Shown here: in pieces, positions 9,435 through 19,532 of the stretch
Position numbering within the stretch: position 1 is the first letter of the stretch
Layout of the letters: each line of letters opens with the position of its first letter
Assembly (NCBI GenBank): GCA_014529385.2
Contig: CM043959.1
Span: 91,119,529-91,183,528 of the forward strand
DNA from: Adiantum capillus-veneris
Lineage: Eukaryota; Streptophyta; Polypodiopsida; Polypodiales; Pteridaceae
DNA length: 64,000 nt
Direction: 5' to 3'
Notes under the pieces: generated by a model
Told to the model about the DNA's origin: nothing
Databases searched by the model: none
The model's input: only the letters and a program-made list of their open reading frames with translations
Position numbers and translations under genes: made by a program

Positions 9435-10472
9435 TTATACTGAGGCTCCTGGCGAAACAACATATGGAGGATCAATGGGGCTCACTGAGGGAGTCTCCAT
9501 TTGTGACAGGTTTGGTTGGTTGGCCTTTCCCGTATCCAAGAACCTCATTAGGCCTGTTGAAGGCATGTTGATCCCTGTGTTCTGTCTTTCTAACTCGACA
9601 ATCCTATGGAGGACATCACAGAATTTCTGTTGTTGCTCATCTATGCTAGTAGCACCCGATGTGGATTGTAGAACATCTAACCAACCCACATGATAGGTGT
9701 GTCCTGTGTACCGATCAGTTAAAGCTTCTGCTTGTAGGTCATACTCCCAATTTTCGTTTAGGAATATCCCATCTAGGCCTGGCGTGCTGGAGGTTTCCCT
9801 TGAAGTGGAAGCATTATTGCTCCCCATAGCTTGCCCCTCCGTGACTGCTACCTTGGGAGCACTCGGTTGCTCGTCTGGCGTGATTGTTGTCATAGGAGCC
9901 TTTGCTTTCAGGGCTCGACTTTGTTCTAGCCCTCGTAGGTTCTCAATTTCCCTCTCCCTTGTTGCTTGCATATAGCGTTCGATCTCTTGCACTTCGGCAA
10001 GACTCCTACCATCGGGTAGTAAAACCTCAGAGGGAGATAGTCCTAAAGGATCAGGAGGTGCAGTGGATGGAACATTCACATGCACACTCTCAAGAAGCAT
10101 AGGGTCCATTTTAGGCATGAATGACAAATTTACTTCCCCACTCCCTTCATTTATTTCATTAACCGCATGTTCGGACCGAGTAGCTCTACTAAGGGTCTCT
10201 TTTAAGCGGCTAAACACGCTGGACCCGGGCCGTGGGCCCATTGCATGCATGTCTTGACTTGAACTATCAGGGTTTGGTGTAGGATACCCCTCCATGACTT
10301 TGTAGTCAGAGGAAGAATCACTAGACGCGATATGAGGATCTTGAGTCGCGCTACCTTGAGTCTCGGCCGAAGGTCCAGAACCTAGGGTGGAGGAATAATG
10401 GGTGCCCGCGTAAATGGAGGCACTACCAATATGCTTGTGCTCTAACACTCGTCGTCCAGAGCGTAGGTTCAT
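9435..10472 (-). CDS. gag: Gag N-terminal part (element A)
   Basis: I start it at the ATG at 10472, giving MNLRSGRR, because element E gag begins with the same MNLRSG. The longer frame back to 10523 has no ATG. About 345 codons, low in recognisable structure: Ser/Pro-rich, with a helical charged stretch in the middle (SLAEVQEIERYMQATRERE) and a more globular end before the TAA at 9435-9437. It is continuous in frame with the next gag block across that single stop. Function is inferred only from position and from the shared N-terminus with element E. Confidence 0.7.
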   Translation of the reverse strand: MNLRSGRRVLEHKHIGSASIYAGTHYSSTLGSGPSAETQGSATQDPHIASSDSSSDYKVMEGYPTPNPDSSSQDMHAMGPRPGSSVFSRLKETLSRATRSEHAVNEINEGSGEVNLSFMPKMDPMLLESVHVNVPSTAPPDPLGLSPSEVLLPDGRSLAEVQEIERYMQATREREIENLRGLEQSRALKAKAPMTTITPDEQPSAPKVAVTEGQAMGSNNASTSRETSSTPGLDGIFLNENWEYDLQAEALTDRYTGHTYHVGWLDVLQSTSGATSIDEQQQKFCDVLHRIVELERQNTGINMPSTGLMRFLDTGKANQPNLSQMETPSVSPIDPPYVVSPGASV

Positions 10473-11505
10473 ATGACTTGGATCCCCTAGAAGTGTTAGT
10501 GAGGGCCCGTGAAGGCTGCTCACCTAGTAATTTTGGGTGTTTTGCAAACCAAGTCTTTTCTTATTTTTTGATTTTTTGGTCCCTTTTTTCCGACCCAGCT
10601 ATAGAATAGAACGTATGATAGCTCAAAACGAGCGTCTTGGTCAGAGGGACGTGCCATGCTTTACAGCCCTGCGTTTGGTCACTTTATGCCCTCGGAATCC
10701 CTAAAACTGTCAATTTCTAGTAGGGAACTAGGCCCGAATTAGAAAGTTTAAGGGTGCAAGTGGGAAGAGAAGGGAGGAGAGTGGAGGACTTGCCCCACAT
10801 GCTCTCATTCCCTCTTGAGGGGGTGGGGTATATATATAAGAGTGAGTCTAGTATATATCATAAGACTGAGGACTGAGGCCTGGGCCTGGGCTTGGGCTTG
10901 GGCTTGGGCTTGGGGAAACGATCCAGATCAAAATTTTAGTGTAGCCCCCTAGTCACTCACGCTTAATTTTTTTTTTATTTTTTTTTTGGGGCGACGAACG
11001 CGCGCGGATTTGGTGGCCCTTTCTTGGCCACACACACTCTCACCTACCTAACCTCCCAGTCAACAGCTCACAGACAGCTCACTACCTTATCTACTTACTA
11101 ACTGTGCTGCTAACAACTAACTAATCTACTAACTAATCTGTTAACTGCTTGCTGACAGTGAGCTAACTGTCAACCTACTTCCTCTCTCACTACCTGCTGT
11201 GCAAACACTGTGTGCAGCCAAACCTTGACAGAAAACTGTGTGCAGAACTGTGTGCAAACAGAAATTGCTAACTGCCTTCCTACTTATTCATTCACTGCAA
11301 CCAAGCTAACGACTACTAATTGTGCAAAGACTAAACCCTAAACAGAAAACACAACATTATTCAGAAATCATAGAACTTGCAGACAACACAAAAATTAACA
11401 ACATACAGAAAAACAACTCATTCCTCTTCCTCTTCCTCTTCTTTCCTACTACAAACAACTCATAGGAGAAGCACAAAGTGCCTCTTGGGCTTAGTGCAGG
11501 GCGAT
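10473..11505 (-). other. 5' leader of element A
   Basis: About 1 kb of untranslated leader between primer binding site and gag. It contains a tandem GGGCTT run (about 10878-10915), a T-rich stretch near 10970-10990, and imperfect tandem repeats built on ctaactaatctacta and actgtgtgcaaac words (about 11080-11260). No ORF of note. Confidence 0.6.
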
Positions 11506-11523
11506 TCCCCGGCAGCGGTGCCA
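11506..11523 (-). promoter_or_regulatory. Primer binding site of element A
   Basis: On the minus strand the 18-mer TGGCACCGCTGCCGGGGA lies 4 bases inside the LTR end. It differs at two places from TGGCGCCGTTGCCGGGGA, the complement of the plant tRNA-Asp 3' end, which element E carries exactly. The primer is therefore tRNA-Asp or a close variant. Confidence 0.75.
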
Positions 11524-11764
11524 AAAATGTGCGCTCCTTGCCGCACTGTCGAAGCAAGGGACTTGCCGATACACCGTGTGCGAGCCACAAATGGCTCCAA
11601 GCACACAACAAGACTAATCTAGCAAGCTCAAAAGAGGGCAATGGTGTGTCACTCACCTCTCTATGCTCCTGCCGTGGAGGATTTCTCACCGCGATAAAGA
11701 AGAAGCTGCAGTCGTGCCGCGCTCAACCGCTTCGCCGCCGTCGTGCCTTCGTAATGCTTGATCG

Positions 11765-11766
<2 letters not shown>

Positions 11767-11815
<49 letters not shown>
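11767..11815. repeat. (CT)n microsatellite in the LTR of A
   Basis: About 49 bases of uninterrupted CT repeat within the transcribed part of the LTR. Confidence 0.95.
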
Positions 11816-11818
<3 letters not shown>

Positions 11819-11928
11819 TACACACATGCACGAGGAGGTGAAGAAGAAGAAGATGGAGATGGAGATGGAGCAAGAGCACTCTTCTATTGCACAAATGAGA
11901 GAATAAGTGAATTTTAGGTTAAGTTGGC

Positions 11929-11936
11929 TTTTATAT
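11929..11936 (-). promoter_or_regulatory. TATA box of the element A LTR
   Basis: ATATAAAA on the minus strand, about 400 bases upstream of the LTR 3' end, is a good core promoter candidate. Transcription would start near 11905. Confidence 0.55.
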
Positions 11937-12134
11937 GAGCTCACCCCATTCACACTTGGGCGCCCATGCTTAGCCAACTAATCCCTTGAATGTCCCAGTT
12001 AGAGTGCGCCTCTCATCGGCGATCAATCTTACCCTTTTCCTATTGGTCCGACAAGCTCGGTACCTGACTCTACCAAATACATAATACACGTCCGTCGTAG
12101 GTGATGGGGTGTCCGTGAGCCATGAGGGTTAACA

Positions 12135-12910
12135 AATAGCACTCTGATAATCATGTGGGTGTGCTAGAAAGAAGAGAATAGCCTATATCAATAAACATTT
12201 GTTGAATTCGAATCAGCTAATATGCAAGCAATGCGGCAACATATCAGACTTGATTATTTCTTACTCATTCAAAGAAATAAAATAACAAATAATGAAGAAG
12301 AAAGTTTCACTAGTGGATCACATCAATCTATGTTGAGAGAGGGAGAGAGAGAGATGGTATAGAGTCTGATGTCAATTATTGTTGATAGGCCAAACCAAAA
12401 TCTGCAATTTCTTTCAAGTATTGTAACACGCATTTTGCTATAGACCAATGCTTAAGAGAAGGACATGCAAGATGTTTCCGACGATAGTTAGCAACAAAAA
12501 AAAATATCGCGAGTATTCAAACCAACAAAGTGAAGGCATCCAGTTAGATTAGCATAAGGTTGGACTGTAAAAAGCCGACTACCACCTTGAGAAGTGTTTT
12601 GTAGAACTCACAAGATAAGGAGTATTGAGTGACTGTGCAGATTCCAAATCAAACTTTTAAATATTATTTTGACTTTGACCTACCACCTAGTTGACTACTA
12701 CTCTCTAAGGGAGGTGTTTTGTTTGGTCTACTTCTATTGTTAAATTTTATAAGAGAGACGTTTGATTCCTACACCCTACTATTAAATTCTCTAGAGGAGG
12801 ACATTTTGTATTTTTGGGTGCTACTTTGACACATACGAGGAGGGTTGTTGGGATGTATGCCACATCTATATCACCAACTAGTGAAAACCCCCTATACTTT
12901 AGAAGCCTAC
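12135..12910. other. Spacer between elements A and B
   Basis: Non-coding. The only structure seen is a 150-bp segment (12448-12600) with a diverged copy at 50999-51151, in the same orientation on the far side of element B. The last four bases (12907-12910, CTAC) are the target duplication of B. Confidence 0.6.
12448..12600. repeat. Diverged dispersed repeat, copy 1
   Basis: It shares word order with 50999-51151 (gcttaagagaagga, agcaac, tcaaaccaacaaagtgaag, attagcataag, accacctt...gaagtgt). By eye the identity is roughly 70-75 percent. Before B inserted, the two copies lay only about 500 bp apart. Confidence 0.65.
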
Positions 12911-13062
12911 TGACGGGAGCAAAGCGAACCCCGACGGCCTCTAAAACACCGGGGGCCAAATGGCATGCCTCGAGCCTGTCACGGTAAAGCGAACAGGGGG
13001 CACCACTTAGCTTTGAGCAGCTAGGACGCAAACCACGATGATATGAACACCGCAAACTTACA

Positions 13063-13140
<78 letters not shown>

Positions 13141-14323
13141 CAAATGATGAAAACTCTCGGGGGTGTGAGGGATAATTATTTCTGCAGTATTTACAAGTGG
13201 CACTCCGTGGTGATAGAGAGGTAGGGAGAAGAGGTGGTGCAAACTACTTGGTGCTTTCTCTAAGATGACTCAATGATTGTGAAGCTTGCTATCTATACGC
13301 GTATGCATCGACCATTCGAGTCAAGAGATGGAAGTGGATCCCTTTGCATGGTGCAATTCCCAAGGCAAACCCAACACACAAGCCCCCTCCCCCTTATGGT
13401 GACAGTGTCAACTCTTCCCACTACACTCTACCAAGTGATGACTTCTCAAGAACTGCCCCTCCCTCCCGATAGTGACCTCTCAGTGCCAATTTATAGGTGT
13501 TGGTTGCCGGTGTGATTAGGGTAAGCTTAATCGGGGAGACAAAGCAAGTGGTGGGCCCGGTATGGTTGACCCTTGCTTTTTTTTGGGAGGTTATTAAAAG
13601 ATGAGAATCTCTAGGTGGGCTTTTGTGACCATCACCTAGAGAGAAGAAATTTACAAAGTGGGATTTTACGATGGCTTGGTTGAAAACTGAAGAAATGATG
13701 AAAATACCCTATAAATTACTGAAAATGGTGTCGTGGTTGCGTGATGCCGGCGAATAGTGTGTTGCCGGTGCGTCGGTGTAGCGTGTAGTTCTTTTCGAGG
13801 TCGGCCGGGAAATGCCTTCGACGCATTTCCTCTTTTTGTTGTTGGCAGCGCGTGCTTTAGGTTCTCCTTCTTTTTTGTCGATGTCGTAGTCGTAAACCTC
13901 CTTCATTTTTTGTATTTGTATTTGTGGTGCGTATATGCGTGCGTGTGTGTACGTAGGTGCATGTGGGCGGATGTGTGTATATATATATATATATACAGAT
14001 GTGGGTGCACAAGCGTGTGTGGGAACGGGGGGGAATGTATGTAATATATATATATTTTTTATTTATTTCTATTTTTCCAATTTTTTGGTAGTGCAGACGA
14101 CGCACAAGGGGGGGGGGGGGGGGGTTGAGGATGGTGAAGGGGGGGGGTCTGTGTGTGTGCGCGTGGTGGGTAGCGGGTGTGTGTGTGTATGTGTATGGTG
14201 TGTGTATGTGGGGATAGCATGCGTGTGCGGCAGTGTACAGCGCGAGATTGCGGTGGTGTGGAGCCGGGCAGTAGCGGGCGAGACAGAGCGCGAGAGAGAG
14301 TGAGAGTGGGGGGAAGATGGTGA

Positions 14324-14356
<33 letters not shown>

Positions 14357-14828
14357 TAGGGGTTCGGGGGGGTGTGAATGAGAGTGTGGGGGTGCCCGGG
14401 AGGGCGGGGGTAGCGACAGCGCGCACGACAAGGCAAGGGGAGGTGGTTATGCTTAGTCAACGGGGCGAAGAGAGAGGAGAGAGAGTGAAGGGGGGTGGTG
14501 GTTCCCACCAAGGGAGGAGAGGGGGAAGAGAGAGAGGGGTTGGAAAGAGATAGGGTAGAGAGAGGATATAGTGGGGGAGGATGTGGTGAGGGGAGAGAGG
14601 AGGGGAATGAGAGAGATAGAGGGAAGGAGAGGTGATACTTGCCCTAAGGCCCGCCGTAGCTAATTCTAAGAGAGAGGGAGAGAGCTAGGTGTAGATAAGG
14701 GGGGAGTGTTTTAGGCTAATGGTCTGCAAAAAAGGAGGGGAGGGGGAAAAAGAAAACAGGGGGGGGGGGGGGGGGGGGGGGGTGAAGACGAGAGGAGGTG
14801 GGGGTACGGTCCGCCGAGGTTGGAGTGT

Positions 14829-14867
<39 letters not shown>

Positions 14868-15209
14868 ATATTTGGGAGAGAGAGGGAGGATACTATCTAT
14901 GGCGGCTTGCCAAGGCTGGAGTGTGGATAGAGATTCCAAAGGCACCTACCGGGCCGTATGATGCAGCAGGTGTGTAGGAGAGAGAGAATATGGGCGGGGC
15001 TAGGCAGTGAGAGAGAGATATCGTCTTTGGTGATATTGGAGGGGTGTGGCCAACTGGCGACGCCCTACCGGTAGTTAACCTGGGGGGGGGGGGGGGGGGG
15101 GGGGGGTGAGTGGCAAGGGCCTTTCCTTTGTGTTTTTTTTCTTTGGTAATAAACCTTCCCTTCCTTAGGGTGTTGTTCTCACAGGCATGGTTTCAAAAGC
15201 CGGCTATCA
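12911..15209 (-). repeat. 3' LTR of element B (2299 bp)
   Basis: Plus-strand ends are TGACGGGAGC and CGGCTATCA. It matches 48753-50952 throughout but with indels in the simple-sequence parts. It holds a long GA tract (13070-13136), poly-G runs (14109-14124, 14326-14354, 14760-14782, 15080-15106), TA-rich words and a second GA tract near 14830. Proline-rich ORFs here are products of these tracts. Confidence 0.92.
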
Positions 15210-16482
15210 TTAGCCCTCCCATCTGGCTAGAGGGTTCTCCCTCTTCTGGAATGTCTAGCATAAATTCTAGATCAAACCTAAGAAAATACCTTTTCAGTCT
15301 CCATACATTGACCCTAGTCTTGTGAATTCTCCCATCTGCTTCCATTAGCTTATAGCTGCCGTTGTCATAGCATTTCTTGATGATGAATGGCCCTTTCCAT
15401 TTGGGTTGAAATTTCTTGTCCTTCCTGGTGTCGAATCTATTGTCGTATCTCAGCACTAACATACCTTTTTCCACTCCCTTTTCTTTAAGCCCTTGATTGA
15501 AAGTGATCCGGCGTCGTTCTGCGTGTGTTGCATAGTGATTGATTGCTTCTTCCCTATCTAGTTGGAGTCTCTCCAGATCTAGGATATGGTTTCTGAGATT
15601 TACAATTGGACGATGTATCTGGCTGGCCAAGACTCGTAAGCTGGCTATCTGTACCTCAATGGGTAGAATTGCCTCCTTCCCATAAACTAGATGGAAAGGG
15701 GTGAAACCTAGTGATGTTCTGAAGGTTGTTCGGTAAGCCCAAAGAGCTGCCATGAGATGTTTATCCCAGTCTCCTGTGTGATTGTTCACCTGCTTTGTGA
15801 TGATTTTGCAAATCATTCCATTGACCTTCTCTAACAAACCATTGCATTGGGGATAATATGGTGTGGAATGTCGGCGTGTGATGCCTAACTTCTTCATCAG
15901 TTCTCCCATCAAATCACCCTTGAATCTTGGTCCTCTATCTGATATTATCTCCAGAGGAGTGCCAAAACGGCAACAGATATGCTCAAAAATGAACTTTTCT
16001 ACCTCTTGGGCTGTAATGCGGGTGGTGGATGTTGCTTCTGTCCATCGAGTCATGTAGTCTACTCCCACTATGATGTACAGTTTACCAGACTGAGCCCTTG
16101 GTAATGGACCGATTTCATCTATTTCCCATTTCTCAAATGGACCATATGAGATGATAGGAGTTTGTGGCTCGTAGGTTAATGTGCGATCACTGGCCACCTG
16201 ACAGGCCTTACATGTTTTACACCAATGGTGTACATCCATGTTCAAGCTAGGCTAAGAGTATCCTACTTGTAGAATCTTCCTACTGGTGATATCTAGAGCA
16301 AAATGACCTCCGTAGACGCCATCATGGAAACTTGAAATTACCTCTGTGATCTCACTGGAGGTTGGCACCTGCCTAAGAATTTGATCCTTGCCCTTACAAT
16401 ACAAGTGGTCGTTTACAAGGCGGTACCTAGTGGCCTTCCTTACCAGGCACTGTTTATGGCCTTTGGTGTATCCTTTCGGACA
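15193..16482 (-). pseudogene. Integrase of element B
   Basis: A 350-codon ORF (15193-16245) holds the integrase core: WCKTCKACQ (end of the HHCC finger), WEIDEIGPL (first Asp), ISDRGPRF (second Asp) and GLLEKVN (Glu), all catalytic residues present. The finger's histidines lie upstream in YGGHFALDITSRKIL, separated by a stop near 16252 in YS*P. The C-terminus runs through the polypurine tract (about 15212-15224) and stops at 15193, inside the LTR, so the last residues are LTR-encoded. No chromodomain. Confidence 0.85.
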
Positions 16483-16905
16483 TTATCCTAGCTTCAGTTT
16501 GATTGCTCCGACAGGAACGTCTTGTATTCTTTCTTTGGCTAGAGCATCTGCCTCTTGATTTTCTACTCTGGGGACATGAAATAGATTCACTACTTCAAAC
16601 TTCCTTAGAAGATCCTTAACTTGGCGTATTTGACCAAGTAAAACCTGATTCTTACAAACCCAAATGCCATTTATCTGCCTTATCAAAAGCAAAGCATCGC
16701 CAAACACATTTAGGCGCTGAATTCCTTGTGAGATACATTGTTCCAACCCAAGAATTAGGGCTGCATATTCTGCTTCATTGTTGGAGTGGGAGTGTAATAA
16801 TTGCCCAATGGAGAACATTCTTTCTTATTGTTCATTGAAAATGACTATGCCTGCTATAGACTGATCCATTGTTCTCTTGTATGCTCCGTCAAAGAAAAGA
16901 GAGTG
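16483..16905 (-). pseudogene. Second (additional) RNase H of element B
   Basis: The pattern is LFFDGAYKR, SNNEAEYAALILGL, VFGDALLLIRQINGIW and HVPRVENQEADALA: the D-E-D-D layout of the RNase HI-like extra domain found between the regular RNase H and integrase of Tat elements. A stop (TAA 16825-16827, NEQ*ERM) splits it, explicable as CAA to TAA. This domain identifies the lineage of B. Confidence 0.8.
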
Positions 16906-17669
16906 AGCTCTTTCTAGCCTAGGACTCTCTTCCATTGGTGTTTCTTCCTTCCCTTCCGTGTTGACCTTCAGCTTCTTCTCATAATGCGATGAGTGAGAAT
17001 TCCCGCTAAACTAGCCCTGGTGGAGTTTTCTACTTGCATGGTGTAGTCAAACTCTTGTAATCTAATTAACCACTTTGAGATCCTAGATGAGACATCCATG
17101 TGTCGCATTACATATGGGAAAACCTCTTCCATTGTCAGGATTACAAAGGGTCTAGGCAGGAGATAGGAGGGGAACTTTGTGGTAGCAAACATTAGTGCCA
17201 GAACCATGTGTTCTACTTTGGTAAATCCCTTTTCTGACGGGGTCATGATGCGACTAGAGAAGTAAATAGGACGCACGAAAGAATTTTGGGGGTCCTTTTG
17301 CATTATCACGGCTCCGAGTGTATCACTTCCCACACTAGGGTTCACATAAAATGGCTCGTCCCACTTAGGAGGTGAAATAGTGGGAAGCTTAGCTAAGATT
17401 TTCCTTACCTCAGTAAACTGCTGCTCATTCTCTTCACTCCATGAGAAGATATATCTCTGGGTGAGTTGTTGTAGGGGAAGGACCACTTGAGATAGCAAAT
17501 GAATGAACCTGCTTAAGTATCTTACCTTCTGAATGAAAGAAACCAGCTGCTTAGTGATGGTTGGTGATGACAAAGATACTAGAGCTTGAATCTTGCTAGG
17601 GTCAGTCTCGATCCCTTTTGCTGAAATTACATGACCAAGGAGAGTGATTTTGCTTTCACCAATGTAACA
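16906..17669 (-). pseudogene. RT thumb and RNase H of element B (distal to element C)
   Basis: From the insertion point the frame reads CYIGESKITLLGHVISAKGIETDPSK (RT thumb and connection), FSWSEENEQQF, then a degenerate RNase H (FYVNPSVGSDTLGAVIMQ, where the usual D-A-S is N-P-S, TKVEHMVLALMFA and LTMEEVFPYVM). It ends with LIRLQEFDYTMQVENS. The catalytic Asp of this RNase H is lost. Excising C at its CTTAT duplication joins it in frame to LNVDK at 44669 and above. Confidence 0.85.
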
Positions 17670-17674
17670 CTTAT
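17670..17674. repeat. Target-site duplication of element C, left
   Basis: CTTAT, repeated at 44664-44668. Removing one copy with the element restores the RT frame of B. Confidence 0.9.
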
Positions 17675-17866
17675 TGAAGGAGTACGAGCGGAAGTGCGAC
17701 GCGAGAGAGAGTGCGAGAAGAAGAGCACGACGATATGGTGAACTCGCTCTACTGTAATGTGTAGAGCATAGTGAGTTCTTATTAGGTTTTAACAAAAGAA
17801 TATGTGTACATACCTGGCGGCCTGCCCACTTACCTGGGCAACCACATTGGGCTTTATACCCCAACA
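17675..17866 (-). repeat. 3' LTR of element C
   Basis: 192 bp, about 96 percent identical to 44472-44663. The polypurine tract AAGTGGGAGGT (minus strand) lies just inside, at 17867-17877. Confidence 0.93.
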
Positions 17867-17898
17867 ACCTCCCACTTAAAGTCCAATGTGGTACTTAA

Positions 17899-19207
17899 CA
17901 CTAGAATGGTAACCTGACAGGACATAAAAGTGTCCTTTCAAGGTTTTGGGAAAAAATTCCAAAACCATAGTAGATCCACTCATTCTGAAAAATCTTTTCA
18001 TGAGCTTATAGTTCAATAACTACTACATATGGAAAAAATGAGAAACTTGTAATTTTTCTCATCCCTTGGTCACTACAAGCCTCCAAAGTTGATGGACCAG
18101 TGCATTTTGCCCAAAACAGCAATTTCTTACGGTTTGTAGGACATGAGATAAAATGCCCCGTTAACTTCAATGGGTTGGTGACCAAAACATATGGTTGCTT
18201 TTACCTCACTAATTTTTTTTGGGCAAAAAAAAAGGTACAAAAAAGTTGCATTTTTGCCATTCTGCGGACCTATCATCAAAGTTTCTATAGTCACACTCAA
18301 TACAGATACTATATACATGTTTTCTTAGTTCCCTTTGGGCCTCTGGATTCAAAAGGATCCATGGTGCATGTCAAAAGGATAATGGATCTCTTACAATTGG
18401 AACCTTGGGGGCAATGATAAAGTGCTAAATACAGCAAACATGAAAAAACTGGGTTTAGCATTATGACCTCTAGAAACCCATAGAAACTACTCAATATCTA
18501 GCCAAGTTTGTAGTCTATGATTAGATATGGTCACTAGCTACAAAATACACACAATTAGCCTGAGAAACTAGCAATATTGAGAAAGTTATACTTGCTACTC
18601 TAAAATGTATCGTAGTCTTCAACAATCAAAAAACTCAACCATCATCATATACTATGCTATATAGCATATTAGGTCCCCCAAAACTCAAGGAAGATTAGCT
18701 TTATGTTATACATTACACTTACACAATCAAAATTGAAATTGGATATCAAGAAAGCCACCAAAAAAATCATAAAAGTGCTAATTTTGGGCAAAAAACAGGA
18801 TTATGCAATTCTTGTAAATTGGTCATAACTTTCAATTTTAACACTTAGCACTCCCTACAAGCATCAAAACATGTTGAGAACTATGAAGGTCTAACCTCTA
18901 GCCATCTAAACCTCACAAACATGAAGTTTAGAGTGGTATAGTTGCCAAAAATTGAAAAAAAGCCAAAAATAGGACCCGTTTTTTCACACAGTTTAGGTTC
19001 AAAAATGTTGTGCAAGACTAAGGTTAATGGTGCGATCGATACTCAAAAAAAAATGCTACGTTTTTTTCAGCTCATAAGGCAACTTTGTGGATATATAGCA
19101 CCTAGAAATTCATTTTCATACTCTTCAAATAATTCAAGCAAAATGGTCACTTAACAGGACACAGAAGTGTCCAAGGACATAAAAGTGTCCTGTTACCATT
19201 CTAGTGT
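17899..19207. mobile_element. Element P: non-coding 1.3-kb TIR element with TTAA flanks
   Basis: The terminal inverted repeat CACTAGAATGGTAAC (17899-17913 and its complement at 19193-19207) is flanked on both sides by TTAA (17895-17898, 19208-19211). Subterminal GGACATAAAAGTGTCC words occur at both ends. The interior is AT-rich, with no credible ORF or transposase. TTAA flanks suggest a piggyBac-like non-autonomous element; the CACTAG ends could instead suggest a CACTA relative with a 3-bp duplication. It sits in the 3' untranslated part of C. Confidence 0.75.
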
Positions 19208-19253
19208 TAAGTGTGAGAGAAGCTACTATACAAGTTAATATACAAGAGATGTA

Positions 19254-19532
19254 CTACCCTACACCTAACTGCTTGCAAAAATGTGCAAAGCTCTCTGAGG
19301 GAAGTCCTTTTGTAAGTAGATCAGCAGGATTTTCTGTGGTGTGAACTTTGACAAGCTGAAGTTGCTTATCCTCGAGCATTTCCCTGATGAAATGATACTT
19401 CACATCCACATGCTTTGTCTTTAAGTGATAAACTGGATTGCGAGCCAATTGTATAGCACTTTGACTATCACAATATAACACAGGCATCTCTTCTTTGATT
19501 CCCAAATCTGTCACTAGTCGATTAAGCCAAAT
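19254..19532 (-). pseudogene. RNase H C-terminus of element C
   Basis: MPVLYCDSQSAIQLARNP, the KTKHVDVKYHFIRE motif and DLLTKGLP are the standard end of copia RNase H. It is separated from the main RT frame by TGA at 19533-19535 (CKE*IWLNRLV), explicable as a Trp codon changing to TGA. It ends at 19254, followed by element P. Confidence 0.88.

Larger units (their letters stand above)
1..12134 (-). mobile_element. Element A: Ty3/gypsy LTR retrotransposon, 3' end beyond window
   Basis: Reading on the minus strand the order is 5' LTR (12134-11528), primer binding site, about 1 kb of leader, gag in two blocks, pol (protease, reverse transcriptase, RNase H, integrase), then a second retropepsin ORF and a small unknown ORF. 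No 3' LTR or polypurine tract is seen before position 1, so the element continues outside the window. Integrase has no chromodomain, so it is a non-chromovirus gypsy; the exact lineage is not resolved. All ORFs from 10472 down to 879 lie in one reading frame, broken only by three single stop codons. Element E at the right edge is a diverged relative. Confidence 0.9.
11528..12134 (-). repeat. 5' LTR of element A (607 bp)
   Basis: On the minus strand it runs from TGTTAACCC to GAGCGCACA, with matching TGT...ACA ends, directly abutting the primer site region. It holds a TATA box (11929-11936) and a long CT tract. The other LTR is outside the window, so the outer boundary at 12134 rests on the terminal motif and on similarity in length and ends to the 653-bp LTR of element E. 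Confidence 0.7.

Noticed and set aside
13857..14553. Several long Pro/His-rich or Gly-rich ORFs on both strands
   Set aside because: They lie in poly-G, GT and GA tracts of the B LTR; the composition follows the simple repeats and overlapping frames all look alike.
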